Origin: Siderastrea siderea
Taxonomy: Eukaryota > Cnidaria > Anthozoa > Scleractinia > Rhizangiidae
Direction of reading: 5' to 3'
DNA length: 64,000 nucleotides
Assembly (NCBI GenBank): GCA_964030785.1
Contig: OZ034977.1
Location: 29,260,652-29,324,651, forward strand
Positions 43,866 through 55,025 of the stretch are shown in pieces (position 1 is the stretch's first letter; every line of letters begins with the position of its first letter). A program made the position numbers and the translations under genes. Under the pieces are notes generated by a model. That model was not told the origin of the DNA and did no database searches. It saw only the letters and a program-made list of their open reading frames with translations.

Positions 43866-46773
43866 CAAGCAAGGGCTTTGGCAGAAAGATGTGAGTGCCC
43901 ACTCTTAGAGCAAATTCATGGAAACTGCATCAAGTCTTTTACGGTTTTATGAGAGAAAACTTCCAGGGAGCTCTCTTTTCGTTGACTGGCTAAAATCGTA
44001 ACGTCATAAACAGCCAGCAAAAGAGGTGACAGGAAATTCACAGGTCGCCTACATATTCGGAAATACTTCTTTGTACTCTTTCCTCAGTACAAAAGCATTA
44101 TTAATAACAAAGCCTGTAGGAGCCACCTTAAATTAACTAAAATGAAATAAAAGTAGTCAAAAATATTACAAACTAATTGCGATTTTGAGACAGCAATACT
44201 GAACTATATCGACGGTTAGTTGGAAGAAAATATATTCCGTATAGGGGGAATATATTTAGCATTATTTTTTATTTTGCTTAATACAGACAGCAAATTCCGT
44301 TCTGTGGTGGTTGTATAATCTGGCAAGATTTCCTCACATCCAAGAGAAACTTTACCAGGAGGTGGAGAATGTTGTGGGAATAGATGGAGAAGTCACAGCC
44401 AAGAGCATTGCCAAGCTTCGTTTTCTCAAGGCTTGTTTGAAGGAATCCATGAGGTGAGCCTTTAGACAAGTAGACTATGATAATCGACCTTTTTTCGTCT
44501 GATCTTACGCGCAAGTAAGATGTTAATTAGTGTAGCTCGGTATGCAACCCTTTGCGCCATCTTCTTACATTGTAGAAAAATTACGCGTAGAAAGAGACTG
44601 TTCACAGGAAACCCAGGTGACTCAAGTTAGAAGTGTTTCACACATGGCAGTAACTCAGTAGATCACACTTTAATTTAGGATTTCATCCAAAAACTTGAAT
44701 GCTATTAACACTGTGCACAGCCTTGTAGCAGCAGTAAAGGTAACACTTGGGGATTTCATTCAAATATTCTTAAGCCACAGTTATGTAGAATCACCTTGTT
44801 CAGATAAGAGCACCCCAGGAGGTTCTCGCATTTACATGTTTGTTTGAATGCTCACGTTTTGAGGCCACAGTCATATTCACTGATGCGTTGATTCTGTTCC
44901 TTCTGAAGGTTGACACCCGTTACTGTGGGCCTTGCAAGGATAATGGACCAAGATGTTGTGTTATCTGGATACAATGTTCCAGCACAAGTGAGTGTTGATA
45001 ATCGCAGGGCATTCTAATGAACGTCTATCTAAGCTGTGGAGGCAATATTAACTGCTTACCAATGGACCCTTTACTTGTAACTTCTGACACTTGTTTACTT
45101 TACTACTATATCAGGGTCCTTAAAGTTCACTTCCCCGCTGCTGCTCTAGAAGTCTAAGTTCAAACTGTTTTTTGTTGTTGTTGTTGTTATTGTCTTCTGA
45201 TATATGATTGTTATTCCATTGTAGACCTGGGTAATAATGGAACTGTATTGCACAGCACGCTCGGAAAAGTACTTTAAAGACCCTTTGGAGTTTAAACCCG
45301 AGCGCTGGCTGAGAGAAAACAAAGACGAAAACCATGCTTTTTCCAATCTGCCATTTGGATTCGGAACTCGTATGTGTGCAGGTATGAAAAGTTACTGCCT
45401 TAAAACACTTTACAATATTTTATATAAGCGACGCTTACGAGAGGTTAGACCATAGGGAATCTGAATTTTGATTTGTTAGTTTCAGAATCTTGTTATTACC
45501 AACACAATCAAATTTAGAACATATGTTGGTGGTGTATTACATTTCAGTAGACACCACCCCTTTATGCGTAACTGTTACAGTCCGAGACCGCAGATTGACA
45601 GTTCAACACACTCAACTCGAGACCAGGCGCCACATAGGTTGTGATTTTATTCAGGTACAATTAGTGTATATCACATCTACAGATGAGTCATTTTACGGTT
45701 GATTGGTAACGTACTATACAAATGCGCCGTGTGTTAGATCGTGTGTCAAGTGGTCCCGGTCGCTTACGGAATGTGTTCGCTTACGAGAGGTTCCAACTGT
45801 AGTAGTTTGACTAAGGAACTTCTGGCAGAGTAGTCGCACATGGAAAATTTGTCGTTTACGAGAGCTGGTCGCGCAGAGAGGTTCGACGGTCCGTCATTAT
45901 CAAATCGGGTTAATTATACTTTTTTTGCAATTTTTTTTTCAGGTCGCCGTGTGGCTGAGCTGGAGATGTATGTGTTTATTTGCAAGGTGAATTTTATTTC
46001 TGGCCTACTTTTTTCATTCTCAAAACTATTTCACGAGATAGGCCTATAGTGCATTCCATTCCAGTGAACAAGAAGATAGAAACGAAATGAGTGGGAGCAA
46101 AACAATAATTATGTAACAAACTCGAAAGTGCGGTGCATAACAAGGATTTTTACGTTAAAATTTCGACACTGTTTCCAGATACCTGGGTAACTTTTTTATT
46201 GTCGATGAAATTTCAGGTAATGTTGGTTTGCTAGCTCTTAAGGCGTCGCGGCGTGCAAATAAATTAGTGCTTTATCCCCTAAATAGGATCCTTCCCGCTT
46301 AAGTGTTCTTTCAAAGTGACACTCTCGATTATTCTAGACGGACCACTAATAGATATAGTCCTGAGTTCCAACCATTTACGAAACAACAGTCATTTTAAGA
46401 GCTTCTTTCACCCGGATTATCACACGAGACAGACTGCTGATACTCCTAGATTCAAACCATTTACTAAGGAAGTCTTTTTAAAAACTACCTTCACCCGGAC
46501 GGTCACACTAGATAAACTAAAACTATTTTCCTGCATTCAGACCATGTAGTAAACAAAAGTCTTCTTAAGACTACTCTCACCCTGACGATCGTACTTGAAA
46601 AAATATTGATACTCAGGGGTACAAACCTTTTGGTTCATTTTGCTGATTTTTTTTTCTCGTAGTTACTTCAGCGGTTTCGCTTAGAGTACCACCACGAACC
46701 ACTGGAGTTGTATCAAAAGTTGATTACTGTTCCGGATAAAACGGTTAAGATCAAGTTTGTCGACCGTCTTTAA
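39798..46773 (+). CDS. P450-3: intact mitochondrial-clan (CYP27-like) cytochrome P450
   Basis: Nine exons: 39798-40276, 41315-41514, 42450-42740, 43537-43634, 44287-44453, 44909-44987, 45225-45381, 45943-45986, 46663-46773. All junctions are GT-AG and in phase, giving 541 residues (human CYP27A1 is about 530). Residues 1-37 are Arg/Ser-rich and acid-poor, fitting a mitochondrial presequence, so import and adrenodoxin-dependent monooxygenation are expected. Motifs: IDPDDFEKVFRAEGKYP in exon 1; I-helix AAAVDNTAN with D355-N356; K-helix E409-x-x-R412; PERW at 463-466; haem loop FGFGTRMCAGRR with Cys489. The I-helix departs from the usual AGGxDTT at two positions (Gly to Ala, Thr to Asn). The start ATG at 39798 opens the long exon 1 frame and aligns with P450-2. 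Substrate unknown; a sterol or steroid-like substrate is only family-based inference. Confidence 0.92.
40580..41004. mobile_element. G/C-rich inverted-end element in intron 1 of P450-3
   Basis: AAGCCCCAGGATGGGGGGCA on the left is matched on the minus strand by AAGCTCCAGGATAGGGGGGG from the right. GAAATTTGACA / GAATTTGACAG words are also inverted. The middle is a purine-rich GGGAGGTGGGA-type tract that creates long spurious open frames on both strands. Confidence 0.6.
41556..41849. mobile_element. ~290 bp MITE with ACTAGGCAAT-TTGCAACTTG ends
   Basis: Inverted ends share ACTAGGCAATCTTTTTTGCA (left) and ACTAGGCAATTTTTCTTGCA (right, minus strand), then ACTTGT and ATTTTGTTG. The GCAACTTGTCTCGCAA core links it to the 19733-20132 element. 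Intron 2 of P450-3. Confidence 0.65.
43720..43863. repeat. G run and (CT)n microsatellite
   Basis: A G-rich run at about 43722-43742 and a perfect CT repeat at 43826-43863 in intron 4 of P450-3. Confidence 0.9.
45425..45900. repeat. Remnant with repeated CGCTTACGAGAGGTT motif
   Basis: CGCTTACGAGAGGTTAGACC (about 45431), CGCTTACGAGAGGTTCCAAC (about 45779) and a diverged TCGTTTACGAGAGCTGG (about 45853) occur in the same direction, one followed by AACTGTAGTAG. The motif resembles pogo/Tigger-type ends, but no clear inverted partner is visible. It lies in intron 7 of P450-3. Confidence 0.35.
46336..46620 (+). repeat. ~85 bp tandem repeat, about 3.5 copies, before the last exon of P450-3
   Basis: Each unit runs CACCCGGA-GTCACAC-AGA ... 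CTGATACTCCTAGATTCAAACC ... AGTCTTTTTAA-ACTAC. Related units occur at 4189-4370 in P450-1. The array ends only about 40 bp before the final acceptor. Confidence 0.6.
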
Positions 46774-47030
46774 ATGCAGGAAGTTACATCAGAAGCACAG
46801 GAAAGATAAATGTGGGAACAGGCACCAACTGATCCTTGCAAGTGGAGTATGCGTTAACCTGCGTACAGCCGCTTTCTATTTCCTTTGCAGAAAAAAACAG
46901 AGACGTCCGGCACACAGGCTACATTGAAGCCGAAAAACGGTTAAATACCGAGTCTTCTGCGAATACAAATTTTTAAAAGCTCTTTTACTGGTAAGAGTTA
47001 TTCATTAACCTATGCCACAGCTGTCATCAT
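46774..47030. other. 3' flank of P450-3
   Basis: Probable 3' untranslated region and spacer. No canonical AATAAA is visible in the first 200 bases. Confidence 0.35.
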
Positions 47031-47032
47031 CT

Positions 47033-47068
47033 TTATCATCATCATCATCATCGCCGTCGTCGTCGTCG

Positions 47069-47117
<49 letters not shown>
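47033..47117. repeat. (ATC)n microsatellite
   Basis: CATCAT iterations with a CGTCGT interruption. They lie downstream, in minus-strand sense, of a LINE-like tail, so they may be its 3' simple repeat. Confidence 0.85.
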
Positions 47118-47119
47118 CC

Positions 47120-47289
47120 ATCGCCATCATTAAAAGAGAAGTACTAACGGTGTCAAGACATCGATGGTAAAGCACATCCTGCCATTTCACTACATCTTTC
47201 GCCAAAGTCACTAGGTTCCACCCCATCCCAACCGGCCTTGCATCATGTCCAACTGTGTCCCTCCAGTGGAGTGCCACCTTCGTCTTCAA
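47120..47289 (-). pseudogene. Possible non-LTR retrotransposon ORF tail
   Basis: The minus-strand frame reads KVALHWRDTVGHDARP, MGWNLVTLAKDVVKWQDVL, then runs into the ATG-repeat. A W...LAKDR-KWR-like phrase at the very end of a protein followed by a simple repeat is the usual look of LINE ORF2 termini. The match is short, so the assignment is tentative. Confidence 0.3.
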
Positions 47290-48214
47290 CGCTTATCACT
47301 CTCAGGCATTCACTCACGGAAAGCTTTAGGAATTTATTATTGACCAATTCGACATACATGGCCAAACTATCTTTCTCTTCTGCTCTTTATTGGAACAAGT
47401 GTCACTGGCGCTTGATCTGACCTCAGCGTTCCTTACGTGATGAAACCACTTTTTACCCAGCACGCAACGGAGACAGCGGCAGTCGAAGGCATTATAAGCG
47501 CCTTTCATAATCATTTAAAGGGACAGTGTAGTTTTATTTTGAAGATTAAAAAGACACATTTGTATCAATTGAAGCTTAAACTACTGGTCCAGTTTTCTTA
47601 TAAATGGCTATTCTAGTCAACAGAAACTGTTAATATATTTGTTTGAATACGTATGGCCGTGATAACAATCGATTCCAACTTGAAAAGGCGGGTGGAATCT
47701 TTTAAGTTCTTCCCTTGTAGATAAGATTGGTAACAACAGATTGCCTCGCTCTTCCTTTGTTATGCTAATCGCCATTCCATGTTATGCTGTGGTATGCTAC
47801 GCTAGGTTGCTTTAAAGGCTGTAAACTGTACATCTGTGATGTATACATTTGAGTGGGTGCTAATGGAAAAAGCTTCAAACAGGAGACTTGCACTTCGATA
47901 AGGAAAGTCACTCTGTCCTGTATAACCTCGTTTTGATGTTTTAAGAATCCCTGTCACCTTTCCTTGCATAGAAAAAATATTCCAAAAACTCTAAGCTGTG
48001 ATTGATTTTAATTTCTGTTTGCAAGTATTTCCTCCGGGCGACAAAAATCATCAGTGGCCATTTTTTATATCGAGTGTATACATATTAGCTTATATTCATT
48101 TGTATGTTTACATGCGTAAGATCAAAACAAAAATTGACCAATATAGCTTGGCCTATTGTAAATCTGTATAGCTGGCTATAATTATAATTTGCATGAATTG
48201 CTCAAGTGTTTTAC
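47290..48214. other. Convergent spacer between P450-3 and the sulfotransferase-like gene
   Basis: Holds the 3' side of both genes. TTTAAT at about 48009 on the plus strand gives ATTAAA on the minus strand, a possible polyadenylation signal for the minus-strand gene. Otherwise unremarkable. Confidence 0.35.
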
Positions 48215-51200
48215 TTAATTTTCAAACGAGTATCGTCTAAGAAATGGAAACTGTCTGATCAACTTAAGCACTCCATTAAGTTGGTCTTTAGTCCACTGAA
48301 CATTATGCCGCGTCTTTGAGGGAACTGGGTCGATAATTGAAGCACAATCATGCAGATATCTCTCCGTGCACGTGATTTCTAGAAACGAGCAAATCTTGGC
48401 TAGCGTTTCCCGGGTGTTTGCCATCACATCTATACTTGCAACGTCGTGCACGCGACCCGGAAAGTTCTTCTTTACGTTGAAACTACCTCGAACGAGGTGG
48501 CCGTAACTTTTAATGCTACCGTCAAGTTCGCTTGAATAGTTCACCTGGAAAAATCAAATAAACAATATCTATGAAGAGAAGTATAGAAGCCGTGTAAAGA
48601 TGGTGAAGTTATACTCTGGCGACATGTGGCTCACACCGACATGCTTAACCGATTTCTATAGCATGAAGCAGCGCAGAGTATTAATAGTTCCACCTAGATG
48701 TGAAGCTGGTCTATCACAGGGCTCCCCCCCTCAGCATTTTGTCAGTTGCACTTGGGGCCCGTTTCTCCAAACTCCCGGTGACTTACCGGGCCTTATAAGA
48801 CTGGATTTTTTTCAAATCTGCTTTTATCGATTGGTTTCAATTATTAATGCAAACTTGTCAATGCGTTTCATAAAATTAAAATGAACTGCTTGTTATCGCG
48901 CCTGCCTGTTATCGGAAGTATCGAAAAACAGGCCCCTGGAAAGAAAAAGGCAATGAGGATTTTTCCTTTACCCGTATTTTTTTTCAAAAACTGGCAAAAT
49001 AGTCGTACGCACGAGAAAACAAATTTTTTTTTAAATCAAACTTGTCATGGAAAATTACTCATTTGCAGCTAGGATAACGGTTTAGCTTACCTTTAGGTTT
49101 TCTTGTCCTCTTTTCTTTACGTCTGCCCGCCTCAGAGTCATAGTGGCGATGTTATCAAAAGGATTTCTAATAACGTGAATAAACTTGAGCTTAACACCAA
49201 GTTTCTTTTCCAATTTCTTTAAAGACTCCATGCCTTCGGTTTCGAGTAAAATTCTTGAAGCTTGAGCAGCTTTCTTATCCCCAATCACCTGCGTAAAGAA
49301 TTTGTTAAACATTAAATCACACGTGACCACTTTATCTTGAAGAAGTGATCACTTGATCTCGACACGTCACCTCCATCTTAAAGAAGACATGAAATACCAG
49401 CCGACCCCCTTCCCTCGGAATGGGGACGGGAGACGAGTGAGTAAAGATTGTTTCGCTCTTAGGCATAGCCAGTTTGTTGAAAAACAAAATCACGTATCAA
49501 TGAACATGAATGTCGTGCAGGCACCCTGCTTCCCCCAGCCCCATGCATTTGTTATTTCTTGTTTGCTATCGCTGCTTCTTTTGGATGATATTGTACAGGC
49601 CCGCTGTTCACCATTCACAATCATTCAAATGAATGCCGTGTAGACCTTAAAAAAATGTATACTCACATTAACTTCACTCCGTAGTGGTGTTATTCACGTA
49701 TATGACTGAAATTATTACAACCATCATTTGAAATGCCTTCGCCAGTATTCTACATTATTCTATCTTGAGCAAGTCCTTAGTGTTGTAATGATACTGAGTA
49801 CAGACATGTTACCCATCAGCCATCATTAACATCACTACTATAGGTACTATATTTATTTTATTTACTTACCGCATTGACCTGACTCACCGTGTATGCGCCT
49901 ATTGCCTCCCTTGTCATTGGCTCTTCATGTACAGTGAAGGCATGCACTGTAGTACCAAACAAACATTTAATAAATGCCGTTTTATTCTCACCCACCTGTA
50001 TACTTTTATTGTATCTCCCTTGCCATTGATCCTTAATGTTGTAGTGATATTTGACAGGTTTATTATCCACTGGTCGCGAGCGCACACCAAACGTGACGTC
50101 ATAACGAGACTTTGCAAGCAGAAGCTCATAGATGTAATATTTTGACCTCAGAGACAACAAAGGATTTTCGATCCATTCTTTCAGGATGTTAAAGTCGTTA
50201 GCAATGATAACGTTTGGATGAGCGTCTAGCAGAGAGGCCAGCAGAGTATGCCGACTTCTGTTGTATCCAATAAAAAGCAGAAAAGTCTTAACTTCGTCGT
50301 AAATTCTGGCGTCTATTCGCGGTGGACTTGCAATCTGTAAAACTAATCACATTTTGTGGTTTGGAAATAAAGGAAACCGTGTTTCGTTTGGGAATAAATG
50401 ATAAATTGCAACAATGAAAATCCAAGCCACTGAAAAAAAAAAAATTCAGTGGCTTAGGTGAGAGTGGAACCCACGACCTTCGGGTTGCTAGACCACTGCT
50501 CTACCATCTGAGCTGATATTGAATCGAAACTCTGTTATCCTCATTAATTTGTTCCTTGTATGTAATACATGCTACGCACATTTGTCCAGGAATTTCCTGT
50601 GCACATTTAAGTTCAAATGGGATTCATCCACGCGCTGTTTCCATCGTGGCTTTGTAGCTCAGATGGTAGAGCAGTGGACTAGTAACCCGAAGGTCGTGCG
50701 TTCGAATCCCACGTAAGCCACTGGATTTTTTTTTCAGTGGCTTGGATTTTCAGTGTTGCAAATTATCATTTGGTTGATAATGCCTGAGGATGATACTGAT
50801 ATAGGTGTTTCGTTTTCCTTGCTCATAATACTGCTAGCCTAAAATCCCATTTAACCATCTGATCAATATTTTTTTCCAAATTGGACAGTCCTGTACACAA
50901 CATCATTGACACGTAATGGGGCTGATAAAACTGAACTGGATTCAGTCCAGACAGTCACCCGGGGAAAGTCGGATGGATTTTTACTGTCCTCGGAATTTTT
51001 ATGATCCAATTATTTTCCAGAGTAGACAGTCTAGTGTCCTCTTGCATTCACCAAACTTGCATCCAATCTCCTTTCACCCGCAAACCAAATAAATAACAAC
51101 TGGCCATGGGTGTGAATGACAAGTCGCCACGGCATGCACAGCAGGGTAATTGTCGCAATAGCAGTTTGATTTGGTTTGTGTTTGCTGTTGATGTTGTTCA

Positions 51201-51502
51201 TTTTCGACCCCAGAGCCCTTCTCTTTTGCGCATGCGAAGTCAGAAGCGTAAGCACAGGGGTCGAGAATGTTTTTATTTGGTTTCACCTTGGCAACAATCA
51301 AAATTTTACACAACTGCGGCAGTCCTTAAATAGTGTAGTTGGTAAAACTTTAATTCATAATGATAATCCCCCGCCCGGTAACAATTTTAATCATATAAAG
51401 CCTACCTTTAGTCGAGCCATAACAAGCTAGTTGGGTTGACAGAAGAGCATATACCGTAATACCGATTACTGTTACAGCAGCTAACAAAACCTTGGTAGAC
51501 AT
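48215..51502 (-). CDS. Membrane-anchored P-loop sulfotransferase-like protein
   Basis: Four coding exons in minus order: 51502-51406, 50342-49996, 49288-49091, 48544-48215, giving 323 residues. Residues 5-25 (VLLAAVTVIGITVYALLSTQ region) are one hydrophobic segment after a Lys, fitting a type II Golgi signal anchor. The PAPS-binding loop is FIGYNRSRHTLL (residues 56-67, GYxRSG-like with Arg for Gly). The 3'-phosphate site is HVIRNPFDNIAT (186-197), preceded by the conserved VIGDKKAA (149-156). The family transfers sulfate from PAPS to an acceptor; acceptor unknown. The phase only fits if exon 2 starts at 50342 (acceptor GATTAG), not at the closer TTTACAG. The ATG at 51502 is preceded by TTGCAG at 51535, so an upstream 5' UTR intron is likely. 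Confidence 0.85.
48754..48936. mobile_element. GGGGCCCGTTTCTCGAAAC MITE, copy 3
   Basis: The left GGGGCCCGTTTCTCCAAACT and the degenerate right arm GTTATCGGAAGTATCGAAAA with AGGCCCC are inverted. It lies in intron 3 of the sulfotransferase-like gene. Confidence 0.65.
50406..50762. mobile_element. Palindrome made of two inverted tRNA-derived SINE heads
   Basis: The outer arms TTGCAACAATGAAAATCCAA and, from the right, TTGCAACACTGAAAATCCAA lead through CAGTGGCTTA into tRNA-like sequences. On the plus strand at 50647-50722 TAGCTCAGATGGTAGAGCAG (A box) and GGTCGTGCGTTCGAATCCCA (B box); on the minus strand at 50455-50519 a sister copy with GGTCGTGGGTTCCACTC. The acceptor stem pairs only five bases and the anticodon stem is mismatched, so it is tRNA-derived rather than a tRNA gene. 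Intron 1 of the sulfotransferase-like gene. Confidence 0.75.
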
Positions 51503-51654
51503 TTTTGTTATTAATAAGTGATTTGGAATCTGCAATAAGAAAAAGGAAAGTCAATCTTGAGAAGAAAAATACTCGCATCTGATTGGATAAAAGCAGGATA
51601 ATTATACTTCCAAATTACCAAAGAGAAATGTGGTGCTATGTACGTGGGTTGGGT

Positions 51655-51865
51655 CAGTGAAACACAGAAATTTGGATTTTTTAACTGAGTTGATGAGGTA
51701 AATTGGCTACCGCAAGGAAACTCAAAAGCTGACGTTTCGAGCGTTAGCCCATTGTCAGAGTGAATCCAGAGCGAATCCATTCGCTCTGTCGAAGGCCTGA
51801 CGCCCGAAACGTCAGCTTTTGAATTTACTTATGGTAGCCAATTTACCTTCTATGCTCAGCTGAAA
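51655..51865. mobile_element. Small palindrome of the Penelope-like end sequence
   Basis: Both arms carry GGTAAATTGGCTACC and TTCAAAAGCTGACGTTTC-type words, with GCGAATCCATTCGC at the centre. This is the same end sequence as at 36804-37459 but with no coding core. It lies just upstream of the first coding exon of the sulfotransferase-like gene. Confidence 0.6.
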
Positions 51866-52917
51866 AATCGCAATTGTTATAATTGATTCCAAATCGCGTC
51901 GCGCGCTGGAAGTGCGCGGCTAGATAATATGGTAATAAGACTGAATGGAGTCCAGTTCGGTCTTTAACCATACGACCTACTGCGAAATCGGGCGATCACG
52001 CAGGTTTGATCACGAATATGATTACAGAACTGGCCATTGGACGACACGAAGTCCTTTCACAAGTTAATACTACAATTATCTTTAATAAAATACCAGGAAA
52101 AAATATCGGTAAACAAAAAGGCAACACTTGCTTCTCCAGATACACTAATAAATGCGTGTAAGTCTCGCTGTTTTTTCTTTTATATATATATATATTTATT
52201 GGTGAAGCATTGCAGAATTTGTCGTGTTCATAAACACATGAAACCATATTTGCAGCCATGTCGCGTGAGCTGGAAACTCTTAACTGAAATGCATATGTAT
52301 ACCTACTTTTCTAGGCCTACCGAAGACGAGAAATGTCTCTAAGCGTTGCGTTTGGGTTTTGCTTATGCTTGGTTTGCTTGGACCCACATTCAGTGCACTA
52401 GTAATTGTTAACTAGATAAAAGTTACCAATCATCTTTAACATTCAGAAATATCCGTCAATAACTTTCGATATTTGATAGCAACCGAACTGAGTCGTCGTG
52501 TAGAGTCTATGAAGGAAAATTTAATCATGATCACTACTTTTTCTTTTTCTCTTTTTTTTTCTTTTTTTTTTTCTTTTAATAAACGCAAAAAACGACTCTA
52601 ATTAGTGGCGACAATCTGACTTGCTTCACGTTAATGTTTAGGATTTAAATCTACCGTAAATTGTCTTAACGATTGAAATCGTAAATTCTTGTTGCGACAT
52701 ATTTTTCGGCATTTTGTTGAAATCACATCAGAATAAGAAATTACAGAGACACCCGTTAAGAATACGATCTGACTGGCTGCCGCATACAACCAGTAAACTG
52801 ATAACAAGATCGCTAGGTAATGAAACAAATGCCACTATTGTATACAGCTAAATGTATCCTAAACAACCTACTCGCGATCACGAGACGTGTTCACTTACGG
52901 GGTAAGGTTGCGTACCA
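51866..52917. other. Spacer upstream of the sulfotransferase-like coding exons
   Basis: May contain the 5' UTR exon and promoter of that gene, not identified. A short (TA)n lies at about 52182-52194 and a T-rich tract at 52540-52580. Confidence 0.35.
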
Positions 52918-53160
52918 GGGGCCCGTTTCTCGAAAGTCCCAGTAACTTTTCGGACCCGGAGCTAAATTTAAAAATCTATAGTACGTTGACATAGTTTTTA
53001 GCCCGCATATCAGCCCGACTTTTTTTATCAACTTAGAATTTTATTGCTCAGCTTTTACTGAAAACAAACAAAAATTGGGTCTTTAATGTAAACATCGCGC
53101 ACACAAAACACAAGTAGCTTTCCGGGCCCGAGAAGTTATCGGGACTTAGAAACGTGCCCC
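52918..53160. mobile_element. GGGGCCCGTTTCTCGAAAC MITE, copy 4
   Basis: The left GGGGCCCGTTTCTCGAAAGT and the right CCGGGCCCGAGAAGTTATCG with GACTTAGAAACGTGCCCC are inverted. The interior differs from the other copies. Confidence 0.7.
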
Positions 53161-54719
53161 AGAGCCGAACTACAAAAAGATCTTAAGACTGAGAATTGAT
53201 TCAAATGCCACTGTTGTATATATAGTTAAATTTATCTTAAACAACCTGCTCGCGTCATAAAGGTGGTCGCTGAAAGAAGATCTATATACAATGCTTCGCG
53301 GAAAAGCTATTCGGAAAGGACTATGATCAGTTCATAAAGGTCACTGATGGGAAAAAATCGCTTAACGACATTTACCTTTTCTCGAATGTTTACCTACACA
53401 CAAACTATTTATCCCACAGTACTATATAATTTATTTGCCTTTTAAATACAGCGTTTGAAAGAGAATTGGTGCAAACTGGCTTTCACAAAGATGGTTCCTA
53501 AATTGACGGGAGATAGTAGCTTCACGAGAGGCTCGGAAAGAATACATGCACTGTAGCTCGAATATCTACACACCGTACTCACATATAAACTGTGCACCAG
53601 TGTCATACCATCCCTAAAAACATAATTATTACCTGTATGTTGAGTTGTAAAGTTGGTTAACTTCACCTCATAATGACTTCTTCCGAAGACTTATGCTTAA
53701 TTAGAATATGCCATCATCACATTCAATTGATAACACAATAGCGTTCATCAGTTGATATCAGCGGGCTGCAGCGAAGATAAACGGTAAATGAAGCACCTTT
53801 CGTAATAACTGTTTCAAGTCTGGGTGACAAGTTCAAGACTAAAATGAAATGTGATTGTATGAAGCATTGCAGTTCTTTGTAGGAATACAACTCGAATATC
53901 ACGCTGTCGATAATGGGAAGTTGCTCCCGCATAGTTTCAACATACAAGTATGTTGCTAGGCTATACTGTGTTTTCTTTTAGAAGCTATCCACATGCAAAT
54001 GTGAGATTCAGTATATTTTACCATGATTACCACGAAAAAAAGCAGTTTTATATAGCTTCACTTAGCTTAAGTTCGAGACGAAAGGCAATGAGTAAAAAAG
54101 TTGTGATTGTAAACTGTGCTTTTCAAAATAAACGTGCAAAGAGAAAAATGTACTTTTTTGCATAAAAGCGACGAGCTATCATCCCGCAATAACCCCGATA
54201 AAAAGTGTGATCATTTCTTTAAACCTTTTTACCGAGTTTTTACCAGTAAGGGCGTTATACGTAGAACATTAAATGGTTAACATGGTTGACATGAAAATTT
54301 GTTTAAATCAGATATCCAAAGAAAACCACTCAAGTCTATTAAGACCAATGTATTAATGTAATATTAAATAAAACTTTGGCACTAGTCGCAAACCTGTAGT
54401 CCAAGCAACGGGTTGTTAACTACGTTGCTTTGGAAGTTTTTTTTTCTGAGTGTTTTTTTTTTTTTTGCCCACGTGCGCGTCAATAAGCTAAGCAACATTT
54501 TATGAACACAGTAAGAATGCTTTATTGTACTGTTTTAAGCAGTTTGATACAAATTCCCTCTTTTTTTGTACTGCATTCATTGCTTCTGAAATAATTATCC
54601 CTTTGTGATTTTGGATTGTGGATGCGTGACTTTCTAGAACAAAATGAAACAAAAATAAATTATAATTGCATAGAAAATAGTGTCTCTTCCCGTCTACTGC
54701 TGCCAAATCGAATTGGAAT
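53161..54719. other. Spacer with no recognised gene
   Basis: AT-rich DNA. T runs at about 54426-54466. No coding pattern with splice sites, no inverted-end element recognised. Confidence 0.4.
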
Positions 54720-54911
54720 CAGTTAGAAATGGTAGTTTTTAAGGAGGGATGACAACTGGAGTAACTGGCGAAAAACCGTCGAAACAAGGACGAAAACCAA
54801 CAACGAACTCAACCCACATTTAAAACCTTCAAACGGTGCCAAGTCCGGGATTCGAACCCCGGTCACAACAATGGTGGGAGGCGAGTACTCTCACCACAGC
54901 ACCTTCGCTGC
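54720..54911 (-). mobile_element. tRNA-derived SINE
   Basis: The minus strand starts near 54911 with a tRNA-like head: GTGGTGAGAGTACTCGCCTC (A-box region) and GACCGGGGTTCGAATCCCGG (B box). An unrelated body follows to about 54720. The B box and T stem are good, but the head lacks a proper acceptor stem. Confidence 0.55.
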
Positions 54912-55025
54912 TCAAGCGTTTAGCATGTTTAATGGAAGGTTCTTCCTTCGAGTTTTGTTGAAGCAAATTGGACACTTCAATTTAGTCCACAATGCCTCTC
55001 ACAGCTCTGGTCTTAAACATTGATA

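Noticed and set aside
47005..47289. Minus-strand frame with poly-Met and poly-Asp
   Set aside because: The Met and Asp runs are translated microsatellite; only the first ~45 residues may be a LINE tail.
50647..50722. Functional tRNA-Thr(AGT) gene
   Set aside because: A and B boxes are good, but the acceptor stem pairs only five bases, the anticodon stem is mismatched, and an inverted sister copy shows it is part of a SINE-derived palindrome.
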